DNA of 64,000 nucleotides from Siphonodentalium dalli (lineage: Eukaryota > Mollusca > Scaphopoda > Gadilida > Siphonodentaliidae), in assembly GCA_032622095.1 (NCBI GenBank), contig CP136069.1, positions 4,576,976 through 4,640,975 on the forward strand, written 5' to 3'. The notes under the pieces are model-generated. The model ran no database searches. It worked only from the letters and a program-made list of their open reading frames with translations, and had not been told where the DNA came from. Of the stretch, positions 49,363-59,987 are shown one piece after another (position 1 is the stretch's first letter; each line of letters opens with the position of its first letter). The position numbers and the translations under genes were made by a program.

Positions 49363-50037
49363 TAACAATTACAAAGGTGGGCCCCTGCCCACAAATTTCA
49401 GGACTCAGAACAAGTTAAGTATTTTGTATTTGGTAATAGTTAATTTCATTTAGCAGTCACCACACTGTAAGCGATAGCCTGTACTAGTAACATCTAAGTA
49501 TACTTATACAAAAATGTATACTTGCTGCAAATGACACCGCCGAGATTATCGCTGATTAAAATGCCGTAGGTTCCCTGATTTCGAGAGAATGTCAATCAAC
49601 TCCCATTTGGTCCAATGAGATTCAAGGGCGAGGGCATTCAGTTCACTGACAGTCAGCCCATTTCAAAGACATAGTGCCGCCTTTCTTGTAGAAATATACA
49701 ACGATGTTGGCATAAGTTCAAAGCTGCAGTGCCGCCATCATGGCGCACTGCAATTTGAAGAATATACAATGACTCGAAGAGTAACCATGTCATCAAATGA
49801 ACTGCCGGCTGTTTCCAACATATATTAGTAGTACTCAAGTTGTCGGAATCTCTTTGATACATGATCAAATGTTGTTAACCCCTCGGTTGTATATTAAACT
49901 GTGTAAAACAATTAGGGTATTCAACCATAACCGGCATTTTCCAAAATCCGAAATAAATAACGCAGATTAATCGACGATGGAAATGGTAATCGATTATCGA
50001 TTTATCATCGATTATACGATTAATCGTGGCACCCCTA

Positions 50038-50160
50038 ACTCGAATCAGACTTTTCGGACTGACAAACTTGGCATCTGACCGAGTTCTGATTGTAGTCAGA
50101 ATACCATGACCAGGTTGCGATCCCCGGTCCGCTAGCACGAGAGACCAGTACGCTACCTCT
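50038..50160 (-). mobile_element. SINE-like repeat, tRNA-derived part
   Basis: Continuation of the copy cut by the hAT element. On the minus strand it has a box A-like TAGCGTACTGG and, about 35 bases on, a box B-like GGGGATCGCAACC. This suggests a tRNA-derived Pol III promoter, though both boxes deviate from consensus. Confidence 0.5.
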
Positions 50161-51205
50161 CGGCTGCAGTAGGTCCCTAGATTTGCGTAGATCCCGGCGT
50201 AGTTCCCTCAGTTCGGGTAGGTCCCCGTAGTAATGCAAGAGTTTTTCGACTGGAGAAAAGTGAAAGAGCAATAACATTGACCACAGATACTGGACATAAA
50301 GTCCCAACAATAAGGGTTTAATCGAGTTTATAAATCGGTATCCCAATATAAAGAGCTAAAGTAGTGCATCTATTACCAGGCGCCCGAACAAACATATCCC
50401 AAATAAAAGCACTAAACACAAAATACCAGCCATAAAATGTAAGTCGCCTGTTTCCTATAAATAACATACTCACCTACAACTCCGCAGCGATAAAATTGTT
50501 CCGGACGCCAAATTAACGGAGTTTAAAACATTTTGCACGATTATCGGCGAGTGACTCGTCGCCATCCATGAATTCTTAATCGGAAGTAATCCGAAGCCGA
50601 AAAACTGGCAAATGAAAAATGCGAACCCACTAAAATGGAAAAATTGGGAGATCGCAATTTTCGTTTTGGACGTCGGAAGGAAAAGTTTATCTCTAGACTA
50701 CTATATGGCGAAAACGTGATTACCTCACTAGTAGTTTGTGAATTATAACAGCGAATTATTCAAAAGTTGTAGTTATGTAGTGAAATAAGTATTGACTATA
50801 GAATTAGATGAGATTATGCATGGTCATCGTCAAATAAAGGTTAACAAATCCCCATATTAGGCCTATTAATATTATACGCTATGTGGTCGATCTCTTTGTC
50901 TTTCCTTAGTTTGATTGGTTTGTTGGTATAGGTAAACCGACATACAGAGGTAACCATTACTATATAGATCTCTGATTCGAGAGGTAGGCCCTATCATGTA
51001 TCACTCAGTGACGAGAACAATGGTAGGCCTACCGGTATTTCACCAAAAGCCATTTTAGTTATTGTAATTAATTCGCTCATTACCTCTAAATACAATATCA
51101 AGCATTTAAAACAATACCAACCAAAAACAGTATAAAAGTTGCTGAATATGCCATAATACATAGAAGATTATTAAAGTGGGCTACTTTAGCTCTTTATAAA
51201 CTCGA
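50161..51205. other. Intronic sequence, nothing recognised
   Basis: About 1 kb of MMACHC intron 1 with no recognisable ORF, repeat array or transposon terminus. Confidence 0.5.
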
Positions 51206-51641
51206 TTAACCCTTTACCCAACAAAACGGCCAAAAACGCCCAAATAAAGCTTCAACAGCCTAAAATATCTTCGGTCTGTCTCAATAACACCATACAAATA
51301 TGGATATCATTGGAACCGGTTCATTGACTACATTGTGATGGTTACAGTTATGCCCTGTGCCAATGCATTCTCTTATATATGTGAGTTGACCATAGGTCGC
51401 CTCGCATATATAAGAGAATGCATTGGCCTAAAAAAGAATTCTTTTTTTTAACACTTTTTTCCATTTTTTCTTACATTCTTTAACAATTTTATAATATTTT
51501 TCTACATTCTTTGACAATTTTATCATTTTTAATATGTGTTAAGCCAATGCATTCTCTTATATATGCGAGGCGACCTATGGTCGACTCGCATATATAAGAG
51601 AATGCATTTGCACAGGGCTGTTCTGTTGGGTAAAGGGTTAA
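51206..51641. mobile_element. piggyBac-type MITE with two large palindromes
   Basis: Flanked by TTAA on both sides, with inverted termini CCCTTTACCCAACA / TGTTGGGTAAAGGG. TTAA targets and CCC...GGG ends fit the piggyBac superfamily. Inside are two near-perfect palindromes of about 70 bp whose 27-bp arms start GCCAATGCATTCTCTTATAT, separated by AT-rich sequence. Related to the copies at 59214-59613 and 59988-60284 but in opposite orientation. Confidence 0.85.
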
Positions 51642-52084
51642 ACCCTTATTTTTGGGACTTTATATCCAGTAACTGTACATTGACAGCACCTATATTTTTA
51701 GAATATTTCTAAAACAGACTGACACCGATATTGAGAGAAAACTACGAGACATTCACACAAACACCAAACATGATGGCAGATGGAAAATGGACGAACAACA
51801 ACTGAATCGCTTAACCATATTCTGAAGCAGGCCGTTGAGTGGAACCTCTAGTGGACTTACTCTCGGGCTCCAAATAAAAGTGCAGGCCCCAATAATAGTG
51901 CAGGGGGGGGGGGGGAAGGAATTCCATTGAAAGTTAATAAAAGTGCAAAACAAAAACAAAACAATTCCTCCAAAGACCCACATTTGGTATGGGCAGCCGC
52001 TAAACATTCACCAGCGGCTACAAGAAAAGCCATCATTAAAATCTGGCTCATGACCAACGTTACATATATCTTCTCCAATCAATC

Positions 52085-52417
52085 ATGTATAAATTTAGAA
52101 AAAATTTGACCAACACGGAATGCCAACAAATGCAAAGCACCATTAGAACACATTTTATAGCTATTTGCACTGCATATAAAAAACAAAGACAAACTTACCA
52201 GAACAATATTAAACAGTTCCTTCCTGACACTATTGACATAAATGAAATACAAAATGAACCGGAAAACTTCACACAATTTGTCATCGACTCTAACTACTTG
52301 GAAAACATTACCAATTCGAAAAATATCACAAAGATTGAAGAGATAAATAAAAACTCTATATATTCCATTCACACAATTCGTGTCAGCACATTGAAAGCTG
52401 TTCAAAATATTCAATGA
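52085..52417 (+). CDS. Unrecognised ORF of 110 codons in MMACHC intron 1
   Basis: Starts MYKFRKNLTNTECQQMQSTI, Asn/Ile/Thr-rich, with no motif I recognise. The preceding 60-codon ORF (51927-52109) overlaps it in another frame, so the two could be parts of one decayed transposon protein. Intronic position, same strand as MMACHC. It could be a chance ORF in A-rich DNA; low confidence that it is a gene. Confidence 0.2.
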   Translation: MYKFRKNLTNTECQQMQSTIRTHFIAICTAYKKQRQTYQNNIKQFLPDTIDINEIQNEPENFTQFVIDSNYLENITNSKNITKIEEINKNSIYSIHTIRVSTLKAVQNIQ

Positions 52418-52644
52418 AACCAATTAATATCCATGTTAATGGACTATCCAACGAGCTGTACGACCTACATAACCAACTGTTTTTACATAACCAACTGTTT
52501 TTTTACTGAAACTTGTACATGTATACCATGAGTCTTAACGACATTTTACATGTACATACACATCTTAAAACACATACCTTTTTAACAAACCTTTTATGCT
52601 ATAGAATATTAGAGTATTTTAGGTTTTTATATTTATTTTTAGGC

Positions 52645-53740
52645 CGTGGCTAAAGAGCGGTATACCGCTCTTTAGTACCAAATGCTAAAGAGCCGTATAC
52701 CGCTCTTTAGCTATATGGGCCTGACATGCTAAAGAACGGTATACCCAGGGTTCGCGCTGCCTATGGCCAATTTAGCAAATTGCTATAAAAAAATGAAATG
52801 GCTCCAAAAAAATCCCGATTGGCTACAAAAATTGCCACCTAGCTTTTTGGCTTTTGGCAATTGATAGCCATCAGGCATGTAATAAAGCTTGCAGTCAATC
52901 GGTCGGAAACAAAACACACATTGATATCCGGTCGCGACATAGCTAATTGGGTCCTAATTGAAAGCGTATTATCTGCGTATAATAGATTCGCGGCTTATGT
53001 CAGACCGACTTATTATATTGCTGGTGTGAATGGGTTTCGAATTTCTACTCGATTATAACACTGAGTATAGCTATTGACTCCCATTTGACAAACATTAGCC
53101 AAACATATAATAGGTAATTTGCTTGTTTTTGTTTTTTGGAAAACCAAATTCAAAAGTGGCACCAAAAAATACTGATCGGAAAAAAATGGCAACAGAAATT
53201 ATAAAGTGGCTCTAAAAATAATGCAATTGGCAACAGTGGTGGCACCTGTGAATTTTGGGCCAGCGCGAACCCTGGGTATACCGCACTTTAGCTCTGTAGT
53301 ACCAAACGCTAAAGCGCGGTATACCGCACTTTAGCTATATGGGCCTCATACGCTAAAGAACGGTATACCACTCTTTAGCGGTTGGTGCTAAAGAACGGTA
53401 CTAGTATATACCGCTCTTTAGTGACAAACGCTAAAGAGCGCTATACCGATCTTCAGCGTTGGCGCTATTTAAAGAACGGTATACTGCTATGTAGTGATCG
53501 ACAAGCGCCAAAGCATGGTATACCTGTTATACACTCAAGAGTGGTATTGTTATATACTGCTATTTAGCTATAAATGATCCTGGTGCGATAAAGAATGGTC
53601 TTACATCATCATCCGTACTGCTCTTTAGTGTCCGGCTATAAAGAGCGGTATACCGCTCTTTAGCCCTCATCGGTAAAGAGCGGTATACCGTTCTTTAACC
53701 CTCAGTGCTAAAGAGCGGTATACCGCGCTTTAGCCACTCC
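52645..53740. repeat. Array of near-perfect palindromes
   Basis: At least ten units built on a 28-bp palindrome whose half-site is GCTAAAGAGCGGTA (full unit half-site plus its reverse complement, centre GGTATACC). Units lie near 52649, 52683, 52729, 53309, 53351, 53388, 53430, 53636, 53671 and 53708, separated by short spacers, some reading CTATATGGGCCT. Some units have paired changes (for example GCGCGG...CCGCAC). It could extrude cruciforms or form hairpins in the MMACHC pre-mRNA. One unit is split by a MITE. Confidence 0.9.
52746..53274. mobile_element. hAT-type MITE inserted in a palindrome
   Basis: 529 bp with inverted termini CAGGGTTCGCGCTG / CAGCGCGAACCCTG and a perfect 8-bp target duplication GGTATACC (52738-52745 and 53275-53282), as for hAT elements. 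The target is the exact centre of one 28-bp palindrome. No transposase; internally it has short A-rich stretches with TGGC motifs. Confidence 0.9.
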
Positions 53741-53806
53741 GTTATTTTTAACTTGCCATGTGTGGGGTGCTCCTAAATAAAGGAGGGATCTCCTACACTG
53801 AACTGA

Positions 53807-53945
53807 ACTGAATGGGGGAAGTCAGCATTTTGCTTCAGATCTTTATTCAGTGATCTCGAATGAGACTGATTTTTGTCAGAATACACTGACCAGGTTGCGA
53901 TCCCCGGTCTGCTAGCACGAGAGACCAGTACTCTACCGAATTCCC
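53807..53945 (-). mobile_element. SINE-like repeat, intact copy
   Basis: On the minus strand it has a box A-like TAGAGTACTGG and a box B-like GGGGATCGCAACC, then AATAAAGATCTGAAG and a tail of TTCAG repeats near 53800. It matches 50038-50150 plus 47566-47605. The distance between boxes fits a tRNA-derived SINE. The tRNA origin is inferred. Confidence 0.5.
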
Positions 53946-54151
53946 TTGTATGTACTATGTAGCACCCGAACATAGAAAAAACTGAAGTGATAGGTTGTAT
54001 TTGAGAGCGCAGGCTGTAACTAGATCATGCCATGAAATTGCATGAATCTCTACTCTGGCTAACGTCCATAGACATAGAGATCATATTTCACCAGTACACA
54101 CAACCTGTGGGTTACATTATATCATGCCATGAATCTGTACTCTGGCTGATG

Positions 54152-54615
54152 CTCGTAGAGATCATATTCCACCAGTACAAAACCTGGGAACTTTTTGAAG
54201 TTTTGACAGGGAGCCTTATAAAGTCGAAAAAATAACATATATAGGGAATATATTTCTTAGTTATGATATGTTCCTTAATAAAGTACTTCACTGTTGGTGA
54301 AGGTTCCAACTCAAAATTTCACGATTTAAGTGACTATTTGAGCGATTTTGCTTTGCGTCGCTTACAATTATGGAATCTCGCATAGGTAATTAATTCAATG
54401 TTTATTGCGATATCGGCTCACAAAAGTCATAGAAACAAATGCAATTTTGAGTTGGGACCTCCGCCTACAGTGCAGTACATTACTAAGGAACAGATAATAA
54501 CTAAGAAATATATATTCCCCGCGTTATTTTTTCAATTTTATAAGGTTCCCTGTCAAAACTTCAAACAGTTCCCATGTTTTGTACTGGTGGAATATGATCT
54601 ATACGTGCGTAGCTA
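54152..54615. repeat. Large inverted repeat (foldback) in intron 1
   Basis: A left arm at about 54152-54320 is complementary to a right arm at about 54437-54615 (shared landmarks GAAGTTTTGACAGGGA, ATATATTTCTTAGTTAT, CCAACTCAAAATT). The loop is about 115 bp. It ends roughly 90 bp before the exon 2 acceptor and would form a long imperfect hairpin in the pre-mRNA. Confidence 0.85.
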
Positions 54616-54703
54616 GGTAGAGATTCATGAATCATGATCTGTTAAACCGTCTATTAGTTTGTATTTCAGATTGATTCATTCTGTACCATACATTCTATTT
54701 CAG

Positions 54704-54898
54704 ATTGGCTGGTACAATGACCAGGTGCTAGAACCGTTCAAGCTGGATTACCACTATGACACGCTCGCCTTCATCATCATTAGCACTCCGAAAATGTTTG
54801 ATGATGCCTTCATTCCCTTCATATGCCGACAGGAATGTACTGGTGTTAGAGATCCGATTGACCAGTGTATCATTCATTATTTCAACCTAATTCAAGAG
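54704..54898 (+). CDS. MMACHC: MMACHC exon 2
   Basis: 65 codons between acceptor TATTTCAG|ATT and donor GAG|GTAAGC, phase 0 at both ends. It reads GWYNDQVLEPF, TLAFIIISTPKMFD, then DPIDQC, matching human AWYNELLPPAF, TLAFLVLSTPAMFD and DPVDQC. Human exon 2 encodes the same stretch (about residues 28-92). This part belongs to the nitroreductase-like core that binds cobalamin. No frameshifts or stops. Confidence 0.93.
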
Positions 54899-55229
54899 GT
54901 AAGCTTCAGATGATATAGCTTTCTCTTTCTCCTGTATGTAAATAATGATATTTTAGAAAAATAATAGATGATAGGGAGTGACTAAAATGCAGAATGGGAC
55001 GATGGGATGGGACAGTATTAGATGGGATGGGACGATATTAGAAAACGCAGAACAGCGAAGATGGGATGGGACAAAAACACGCTGTTTATCAATAATACAG
55101 CATGTAGAAGCACCAAAATGGTTTTATATAGTCGATATTGACATGGCATACAGGGAACAATGATTTAATAGTTTCAATCGCCAATACAAATCGCATAGTA
55201 ATGGCTAAAAATAGACACATCGAAAATCA

Positions 55230-56098
55230 GCCATTTCTGTAAAACTCAGAACGAAAATGTAAACAACAAAAATCATTCAATGCATTCATATTTCCCCATC
55301 CCACAGTGATATTTTTGCACAAAATGTTAGATTAATATCTTCTCGACATCAGTATAGCATTTTCTTGGCCATAATCAAGATTAAAACAACTGTTTTTGTA
55401 AATGGGACAGCAGCGGTAAAATGCAGAACAACCTTAGGAAATTGCAGAACAAAAATGTAAACAACAATATCATTCAATGCATTCATATTTCCCTGCCCCA
55501 CGGTGATATTTTTGCACAAAATGTTAGATTAATATCTTCTCGACATCATTGTAGCATTTTATTGACCATAATTAAGACTAAAACAACTTTTTTCATCGAT
55601 GGGACAGATGCGGTAAAACGCAGAACAACCTTTGGAAATTGCAGAAAGAAAATGTAAACAACAAAATCATTCACCGCATTCATATTTCCCCGTCCCATGG
55701 TGATATTTTGGCATAAAATGTTAGATTAATATCTTCTTGACATCTGTGTAGCATTTTATTGACCATAATCAAGATTAAAACAACTTTTATCGTCGATGGG
55801 ACAGCAGCTGTAAAACGCAGAACAACCTTAGGAAATTGCAGAACGAACATGTAAACAACAAATTCATTAAATGCATTCATTTTTCCATGTCACACACAGT
55901 GATATTTATACATAAAATGTTAGATTAATATTTTCTCGACATCAATATAGCATTTTTTTTATCATAATTAAGATTTAAACAACTTGTTTCGTCGATGGGA
56001 CAGTAGTGGTAAAATGCAGAACAACCTTTGCAAATTGTAGAACGAACATGTAAACAACAAAATCATTCAATGCATTCATATCTCCCCGTCCCATTGTG
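55230..56098. repeat. Tandem repeat of about 195 bp in intron 2
   Basis: Four to five units with starts near 55239, 55416, 55611, 55810 and 56009 (GTAAAAYGCAGAACAACCTT). Each also has TGTAAACAACAAAATCATTC, CATATTTCCC and ATGTTAGATTAATAT. A GATGGGATGGGAC-rich stretch precedes it at 54990-55075. Confidence 0.9.
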
Positions 56099-56176
56099 AG
56101 TCTATGTGGGGCTCTCTATGGGTCATGAATGGGTTAAGAGGAGTTATGAGATTTTACATTATAGCAAAGTGTAACA

Positions 56177-56331
56177 TACAGTAATGCTCTAAATAATCAA
56201 CTCCTTAACCACAGCAGACTTATGGGGAGCTTTCCGATGAATGGCAACAAGCCATATTTCCGACTAAATCCTGAAAAGTTACCCATAATTCTGCTGTGGT
56301 TAAGGAGTTGATTATTTAGAGCATTACTGTA
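56177..56331. mobile_element. mariner-type MITE in intron 2
   Basis: 155 bp with inverted repeats of about 40 bp starting TACAGTAATGCTCTAAATAA and TA at both outer ends, consistent with Tc1/mariner target duplication. Lies 295 bp upstream of MMACHC exon 3. Confidence 0.85.
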
Positions 56332-56626
56332 CTTTCATGATAATCTGCAGAAGAGGCAGATTTAACTGCAGATGTAACTGGAGATGCAGAATTCACAATT
56401 GCCTCTCGATCACACAATTCATGTGAATTATTCATTTTTCTTGCCCTCTTGAAAGTCCTTGAGGCACAATAGTTATTTATAGTTGACTAGAAATGATTAT
56501 TTGCAAAAAATTAAAGTGGCACCTGCAATCTTCTATGTGTAATAAATATTATATTTATAGTCACCTCAATTTCCATCATGATATCAATATCAACATCAAT
56601 TAATTCAACTTTTATTAAAATTTCAG

Positions 56627-56779
56627 AAATTTCCTGATCAGCAGATTGATATCATGCATGATTTTGAGTTGGATCACAATCGCAGGCCAAAAATTTTGGT
56701 GCAAACAGCTGGTCATATAGCTGGAGCAGCATTTTACTACCAGTCCAAGGACGTCACAAATCCAAACTGGAAAAACAAG
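56627..56779 (+). CDS. MMACHC: MMACHC exon 3
   Basis: 51 codons between acceptor TTTCAG|AAA and donor AAG|GTTTGT. It contains HNRRPKILVQTAGHIAGAAF, matching human [20 protein letters not shown]. The His of this block corresponds to human His122, altered in some cblC patients. Exon limits agree with human exon 3 (about residues 93-143). Exons 1-3 together give 145 residues against 143 in human. The last exon, expected to encode the GVCIHPxFGGW segment, was not found before 64000. A mariner-type hairpin MITE starts 18 bases after the donor. Confidence 0.93.
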
Positions 56780-56797
56780 GTTTGTGCGGGGATTTAT

Positions 56798-56872
56798 TAC
56801 AGTAATGCCCAAAGTAATTGACCACATAATTCTGCTGTGGTTAAGTGGTCTATTACTTTGGGCATTACTGTA
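56798..56872. mobile_element. Short mariner-type hairpin MITE
   Basis: 75 bp, almost entirely palindromic: TACAGTAATGCCCAAAGTAA at one end and its inverse at the other, with TA at both edges. It shares TTCTGCTGTGGTTAAG with the MITE at 56177-56331. Located directly downstream of the exon 3 donor. Confidence 0.85.
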
Positions 56873-57095
56873 TCAATTCAAACATGGTGGGGAATCACAA
56901 TGTTTCGAGTTAATGAGTATCATGCACTCGAAATGGTCAAGAAATCGCAATCGCGACCAGAAACGATAAAAAGGTAATAAACTATAGGATATGACATCTT
57001 ACGTAGTATTTTATCAGCTAAGAGTAGATGCTATACTATTTTCAAACAATTTGATACCCCATTTATGCAAACAAATTCACATTTGTTTGCTCTAT

Positions 57096-57187
57096 CATTC
57101 TGACCAAAGTGGCCAGTCGAAGGATTCTCCAAGATGTATCGACTGGTGTGTTCCACGCACCTCCGACTGGCAACTTTGGTCAGAATG
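57096..57187. repeat. Short inverted-repeat element
   Basis: 92 bp with ends CATTCTGACCAAAGT-GGCCAGTCG and CGACTGGC-AACTTTGGTCAGAATG, about 22 complementary positions. Probably a MITE; no clear target duplication. Confidence 0.6.
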
Positions 57188-57403
57188 TTAAAGAAAGACT
57201 CGGGAGTATTTCCGAACAACTAAGGTCTCAACTTGTTTCAAAAATAAATGTTTCTTACAATTCCCTGCAGGGAGCCCCACACATATATAGAAGCATATAT
57301 AAGAGTGTCGTCTGCTCATGTTTGTCTGGGGCTCTGTATGGGTAAAATTATAAAATTGTTAAAGAATACAAGAGAAAATTATTAAAATTGTAAAAAATTG
57401 TTA

Positions 57404-57475
57404 GGCCAATGCATTCTCTTATATATGCGAGGCGACCTATGGTCGACTCGCATATATAAGAGAATGCATTGGCAC
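57404..57475. repeat. 70-bp palindrome, solitary copy
   Basis: Same palindrome as in the piggyBac-type MITEs (arm GCCAATGCATTCTCTTATAT...), but here in a different context (GTTAAAGAATACAAG before, CACAGGGTATATGGG after). A degenerate relative lies at 57790-57920, with arms changed by several substitutions. Confidence 0.85.
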
Positions 57476-57964
57476 AGGGTATATGGGTTCATACTAGTAT
57501 GCTCTAACAGTTAAAATGCTATGTTTTTGTCAGTTCCACATATATTATGTTTTTGTGCGTTTGCACTAGCCTCGGCCATTTTGTATGCGTGGTACTCACC
57601 AACCTCGAAACCACGTGATTCCCCACCGTGAATGTAAACCACGTGATTCCCCACTGTGTAAATTGCCATGATCGAACATAATCAATAAAATAAGAGCATG
57701 AAAATTTCCAAAATTGACAGAGACCTGCAAGTTTAACCCATAGAGATCCCCACATAGACTGGAGCAGAGCTTCGGATTGCTTCCATCCGTAGGGAGCCTC
57801 GCATATATAAGAGAATGCACTGGCTAATGAGATCAAGTTAAATATTGTTAAGCCAATGCATTCTCTCATATATGTGAGGTGCCCTATGGGCGACTCTCAT
57901 ATATCAGAGAAAGCATTTGCACAGGGTTTTCACAAAATTTCAGGAAGGTCCGGTCATGGAAGGG

Positions 57965-58786
57965 TTAACTGATTGAACGCCGGCGACGAGATATCTCGTC
58001 GCCCGACGTCATGGCGTTGCACGCCGGCGACGAGATATCTCGTCGCCCATATTTACGTTCCGTCCTTTCGGTTTCCGAATTCTCGGTTTATGTTCCCTGT
58101 ACCAATATATATCGTCTACTAATTGAAAATTACTATACAAACGTTCTTCACGATATTATCTATTTCTTATATATTAACCATTCTGATAGTTTTATCATAT
58201 AATTCACGGTAAGAGGCATGCTGAACGCCGCGTCAGCAACCCAGCCCATGCGTGAAGTGAGAAGACCGCGCCGTTTTACGGATCATTATGAAATGTTTCA
58301 TGGTTTTGTCCGGGTTTGTCAAGTGACCGAAATGAGATCGTATAAATACGTTGGTTATATAATTGTATTGCTCCAAATCATGATATGTGAATTTTAATCA
58401 TTGCTATTAACGATTCAAATAACAACCTGCACATTGTAAATCATAAAATGAATAAATAATATTCAAATAATTCAAATTCAATTCCCATTTATAGGGCTAC
58501 GTGTTTTTGATGTCATAATCTCGGATGTGAAATCACTGGCAAGTCAAGTGATCATCCATGCGTATCGCTTGTTTTGGGTACGTGTTGCAGTGAAGACGGT
58601 CCAATTGTTTTATATGCACGCAGATAAGAAATTATTGGTGTTAAATATTACATACAATGTGTTATATATAGCAATAATGGAGCAACGAACATCAAAGTTT
58701 GATGTCACATGCGTCATGACGTCGCTACAGGGGGGCTGGCCGCCGGGCGACGTAATCCACCAGGAGGCTGGCGTTCAATCAGTTAA
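57965..58786. mobile_element. TTAA-flanked MITE with two 22-bp palindromes
   Basis: 822 bp bounded by TTAA on both sides, with inverted ends CTGATTGAACGCC / GGCGTTCAATCAG. Near the left end a perfect 22-bp palindrome (half-site GGCGACGAGAT) occurs twice, at 57982-58003 and 58026-58047. The TTAA target suggests a piggyBac-type element, but the terminal bases differ from the CCC type. No transposase ORF. Confidence 0.75.
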
Positions 58787-59213
58787 AGAGGGTCTAATGA
58801 ACTTTGAACTTTGAATTCTGTAATTATCCTGCTTTGTTTAAAGGTCCACTTAATTTTTGAATCACCAGATTTTGAGATTTTGAGAAAGCCCTGTGTCAAT
58901 GTATTCTCTTATATATGCTGATATCTTGTTTTTCTCGAGGTACCAAGATGTGTTCTGTGCTTAATTTTAATCCCGACTGTACTGTAAAGTCTATAATTAT
59001 ATATATATATATATTCTCAATGAAAAAGGGAATAACTCTATCTCTTAGTTTGAATTCTGATGCATTCTGGGTTGACAACGGGGGAAGTCTTGGAATGAAT
59101 CTGAGAATCTTTATCACTTAGTGGACCCTCCTGGACCACAGCTGTTCCGTGTATATCACCTCTCTAAACTGAACAGAAGGGCGGCTCTCAAGGCTTTTCG
59201 GTTTGGAGAGGTT
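58787..59213. other. Intronic sequence, nothing recognised
   Basis: MMACHC intron 3 sequence with a short TA microsatellite near 59000. No ORF or element recognised. Confidence 0.5.
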
Positions 59214-59613
59214 TTAACCCTTTACCCAACAGAAGGGCCCTGTGCCAATGCATTCTCTTATATATGCGAGTCGACCATAGGTCGCCTCGCATATATAAGA
59301 GAATGCATTGGCTTAACACATTAAAAATTATAAAATTGTTAAAGAATGTAAGAAAAAATGGTAAAAAGTGTTAAAAAAAGATTTTTTTTAGGCCAATGCA
59401 TTCTCTTATATATGCGAGGCGACCTATGGTCGACTCGCATATATAAGAGAATGCATTGGCACAGGGCATAACTGTAACTATCACAATGTGGTCAAGGAGC
59501 CGATTCCAATGATATCCATATTTGTATGGTTCTATTGAGACAGACCGAAGATATTTTAGGCTGTTGAAGCTTTATTTGGCCGGTTTTGGCCGGTTTGTTG
59601 GGTAAAGGGTTAA
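59214..59613. mobile_element. piggyBac-type MITE with two large palindromes, second copy
   Basis: TTAA on both sides, termini CCCTTTACCCAACA and TGTTGGGTAAAGGG, two 70-bp palindromes and the same unique part (TGATATCCATATTTGTATGG) as 51206-51641, in the opposite orientation. Confidence 0.88.
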
Positions 59614-59987
59614 TTTGCCCCCTGACCCCCATATAGCTGAGGGCTCCGTCCATCCATACGTCTGTCGGGGCGTCTGTCCATCTGTTACCATGTTAATTAT
59701 CAGATTTCGTTGTCCTTTGGCATGTTGATATCGCAGGTTGTTTGAAAGAATACCCACATACTACTGGCTCCGTCCATTAATTGTCCAAACATATCACCTT
59801 GCATCTCGGGTGTTATATAATTATTGGATTCTGTTGTCCTTTGCATGGTGATAGCACAGGTTGGGGGAAAGGATACCCACATATACGTGTTTCGTCCATT
59901 AATTTTGACCAGAGTTACGGCCCTTGTTTTACTTTGAAATTTATTAAGTTTGTGTCCATCCAAACATATCACCTTTTAATACGAGTG
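59614..59987. repeat. Diverged dispersed repeats
   Basis: Internally repetitive, with GTTGTCCTTTGGCATG/GTTGTCCTTTGCATGG, GATACCCACATA and CGTCCATTAATT each occurring twice. Related text recurs at 61998-62390. Probably an old mobile element; family unknown. Confidence 0.5.

Larger units (their letters stand above)
47606..50037. mobile_element. Non-autonomous hAT-type DNA transposon, 2.4 kb
   Basis: Terminal inverted repeats begin TAGAGGTGCCACGATTA on the left and read TAATCGTGGCACCCCTA on the right, fitting the hAT terminal consensus YARNG. They are flanked by a perfect 8-bp duplication ACTCGAAT (47598-47605 and 50038-50045). Subterminal regions are rich in TAATCGAT-type motifs. A related sequence without the insertion exists at 53813-53945 (reading ATCTCGAAT there), acting as an empty site. 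No transposase ORF is seen. Contains a nested inverted-repeat element and a dispersed repeat. Confidence 0.9.

Noticed and set aside
50038-50160. Possible functional tRNA gene
   Set aside because: Box A and B-like motifs deviate and no cloverleaf with acceptor stem is evident. A SINE-like repeat with a second copy is more likely.
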